Positions 4,939 through 5,709 of a stretch of 5,709 nt of DNA are shown in pieces. This DNA is from an uncultured Mediterranea sp. (GTDB lineage: Bacteria; Bacteroidota; Bacteroidia; Bacteroidales; Bacteroidaceae), in NCBI GenBank assembly GCA_946007445.1, contig CAMGAL010000147.1, positions 1 to 5,709 on the forward strand, read 5' to 3'. The notes under the pieces were generated by a model. That model did not search any database. It was not told where the DNA came from and saw only the letters and a list, made by a program, of their open reading frames with translations. The position numbers and the translations under genes are program-made. How positions within the stretch are numbered: the first letter of the stretch is position 1; each line of letters starts with the position of its first letter.

Positions 4939-5709
4939 ATGAGTCTCATGGTTGAACAGTTGCGCCCGCTGCTGCTGAATGTCGGATTGGCTGTACAAAA
5001 CGCTGATTGGAATTGGAAACATGTGAGCAGTCCTTTCATGCGTCTATACTATGTGACAGAGGGGACGGCGCAAGTGGAACTGCCCGACCGTACCATGCTG
5101 CTGACACCCGATAACCTCTACTTCATCCCGGCCTTCATGGAGCATAGCTACATCTGCGACTCCCACTTCTGTCACTACTACATCCATCTGTACGAGGAAC
5201 GGGGAGAAAATGAAGGACTGCTGGACGAGTGGGAGCTGCCTATGGAGATTCCCGCTGGTCAACTGGACTTGCTGCTGATGCAACGCCTCTGTGCCATCAA
5301 TCCGCACATGCGCCTGCCTCAGTCGGATCCTGCCTCCTACGATAACAATCCCACTTTGATCCACAATCTGCTGGTGAACAAGCAGCGTGCCTTCTATGAC
5401 AAAGTGGAGTCGCGTGGCATTGTTCTCCAACTCCTTTCTCACTTCCTGCAGCGTGCGGTGCCTCGTACCCATTGCAAGGATAACCGCATCGAAACGATTA
5501 TAGGCTACATCCGCAAGCATATCTACGAGCCCATCGAAGTGGATCAGCTGGCTGAACAGTCCTGTCTGACGAAAGACCACTTCATCCGCCTCTTCAAGCG
5601 CGAGGTGGGCGAGACTCCTTTGCAATACATCATTCTGCGCAAGATGGAGAAGGCGCCGCGCCTGGGGGTGCCCGGCGGCCGGCCGGGCCGGCGTGGCGCG
5701 GATGCCCGC
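4939..5709 (+). CDS. AraC-family transcriptional regulator (3'-partial)
   Basis: The frame opens at ATG 4939 (an in-frame TAA lies at 4921; Met4 at 4948 is an alternative) and stays open for 257 codons to the window edge. The N-terminal part (about 30-110) is a cupin-like sensor: MRLYYVTEGTAQVELPDRT, LLTPDNLYFIPAFMEHSY, then HYYIHLYEE. The C-terminal part is an AraC DNA-binding domain whose first helix-turn-helix is clear at 198-232 (IEVDQLAEQSCLTKDHF, IRLFKREVGETPLQYI). Residues 235-239 read KMEKA, where the linker helix begins; the second helix-turn-helix is missing because the window ends and the last 18 codons look abnormal. Whole proteins of this type have about 280-300 residues. Divergent orientation to the fucosidase operon suggests it controls that operon, perhaps in response to L-fucose or a derivative; the ligand is inferred. 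Confidence 0.9.
   Translation, partial: MSLMVEQLRPLLLNVGLAVQNADWNWKHVSSPFMRLYYVTEGTAQVELPDRTMLLTPDNLYFIPAFMEHSYICDSHFCHYYIHLYEERGENEGLLDEWELPMEIPAGQLDLLLMQRLCAINPHMRLPQSDPASYDNNPTLIHNLLVNKQRAFYDKVESRGIVLQLLSHFLQRAVPRTHCKDNRIETIIGYIRKHIYEPIEVDQLAEQSCLTKDHFIRLFKREVGETPLQYIILRKMEKAPRLGVPGGRPGRRGADAR
5656..5709. other. Abnormal GC-rich end of the window
   Basis: Of these 54 bases, 49 are G or C (about 91%), against mid-50s in the preceding gene. The encoded residues 240-257 (PRLGVPGGRPGRRGADAR) carry no trace of the helix and second helix-turn-helix (typically VAxxxGYxDxSYFxRxFK) expected right after KMEKA, though the frame remains open. A sharp composition change at a likely contig end suggests low-quality or adapter-like sequence rather than a biological boundary. 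Confidence 0.6.

Noticed and set aside
5044..5625. Minus-strand protein of 193 residues
   Set aside because: It is the antisense shadow of the AraC-family gene, whose cupin and helix-turn-helix motifs are clear on the plus strand.

Overview
The window looks like chromosomal DNA from a gut Bacteroides-type bacterium (Bacteroidota). The grounds are Bacteroidota-style promoters (TAnnTTTG at -7), no Shine-Dalgarno sequences, a GH29 alpha-L-fucosidase with a signal peptide, and a set of sugar-oxidation proteins whose sequences resemble Bacteroides orthologues. I judged this by eye from motifs; no database was searched.

Layout. Positions 1-774 carry no convincing gene but are full of inverted and direct repeats. 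The most striking are a perfect 61-bp array of three GTTTCA-N5-TGAAAC palindromes (261-321), a 15-bp perfect inverted repeat (119-169), and a CCCTCAC / GTGAGGG cluster forming a 12-bp perfect stem (651-738). From 4753 leftwards runs a minus-strand operon: secreted GH29 alpha-L-fucosidase, L-fucose/L-rhamnose mutarotase family protein (DUF718), aldo/keto reductase of the L-fucose/L-galactose dehydrogenase type, and a fused open frame joining part of an amidohydrolase (sugar lactonase type) to the C-terminal half of a zinc-type alcohol dehydrogenase. A divergent AraC-family regulator starts at 4939 and runs off the right edge. The 185-bp gap between it and the fucosidase gene holds a candidate promoter for each side and a 9-bp inverted repeat.

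How the genes fit together (inference from family knowledge). The fucosidase releases L-fucose in the periplasm. The mutarotase equilibrates its anomers. The aldo/keto reductase oxidises it to L-fucono-lactone, which the amidohydrolase would hydrolyse to L-fuconate. The Zn-dehydrogenase would act further along. This is the oxidative, non-phosphorylated L-fucose route rather than the FucI/FucK/FucA route. The AraC protein probably senses the sugar or a pathway intermediate.

Caution about integrity. The lactonase gene appears to have lost its 5' part and its 3' half, the latter together with the 5' half of the dehydrogenase gene. A stretch of the fucosidase (4193-4300) and the last 54 bases of the window are abnormally GC-rich and break conserved family sequence while keeping the frame. 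These could be real lesions, but assembly or base-calling errors explain them at least as well.
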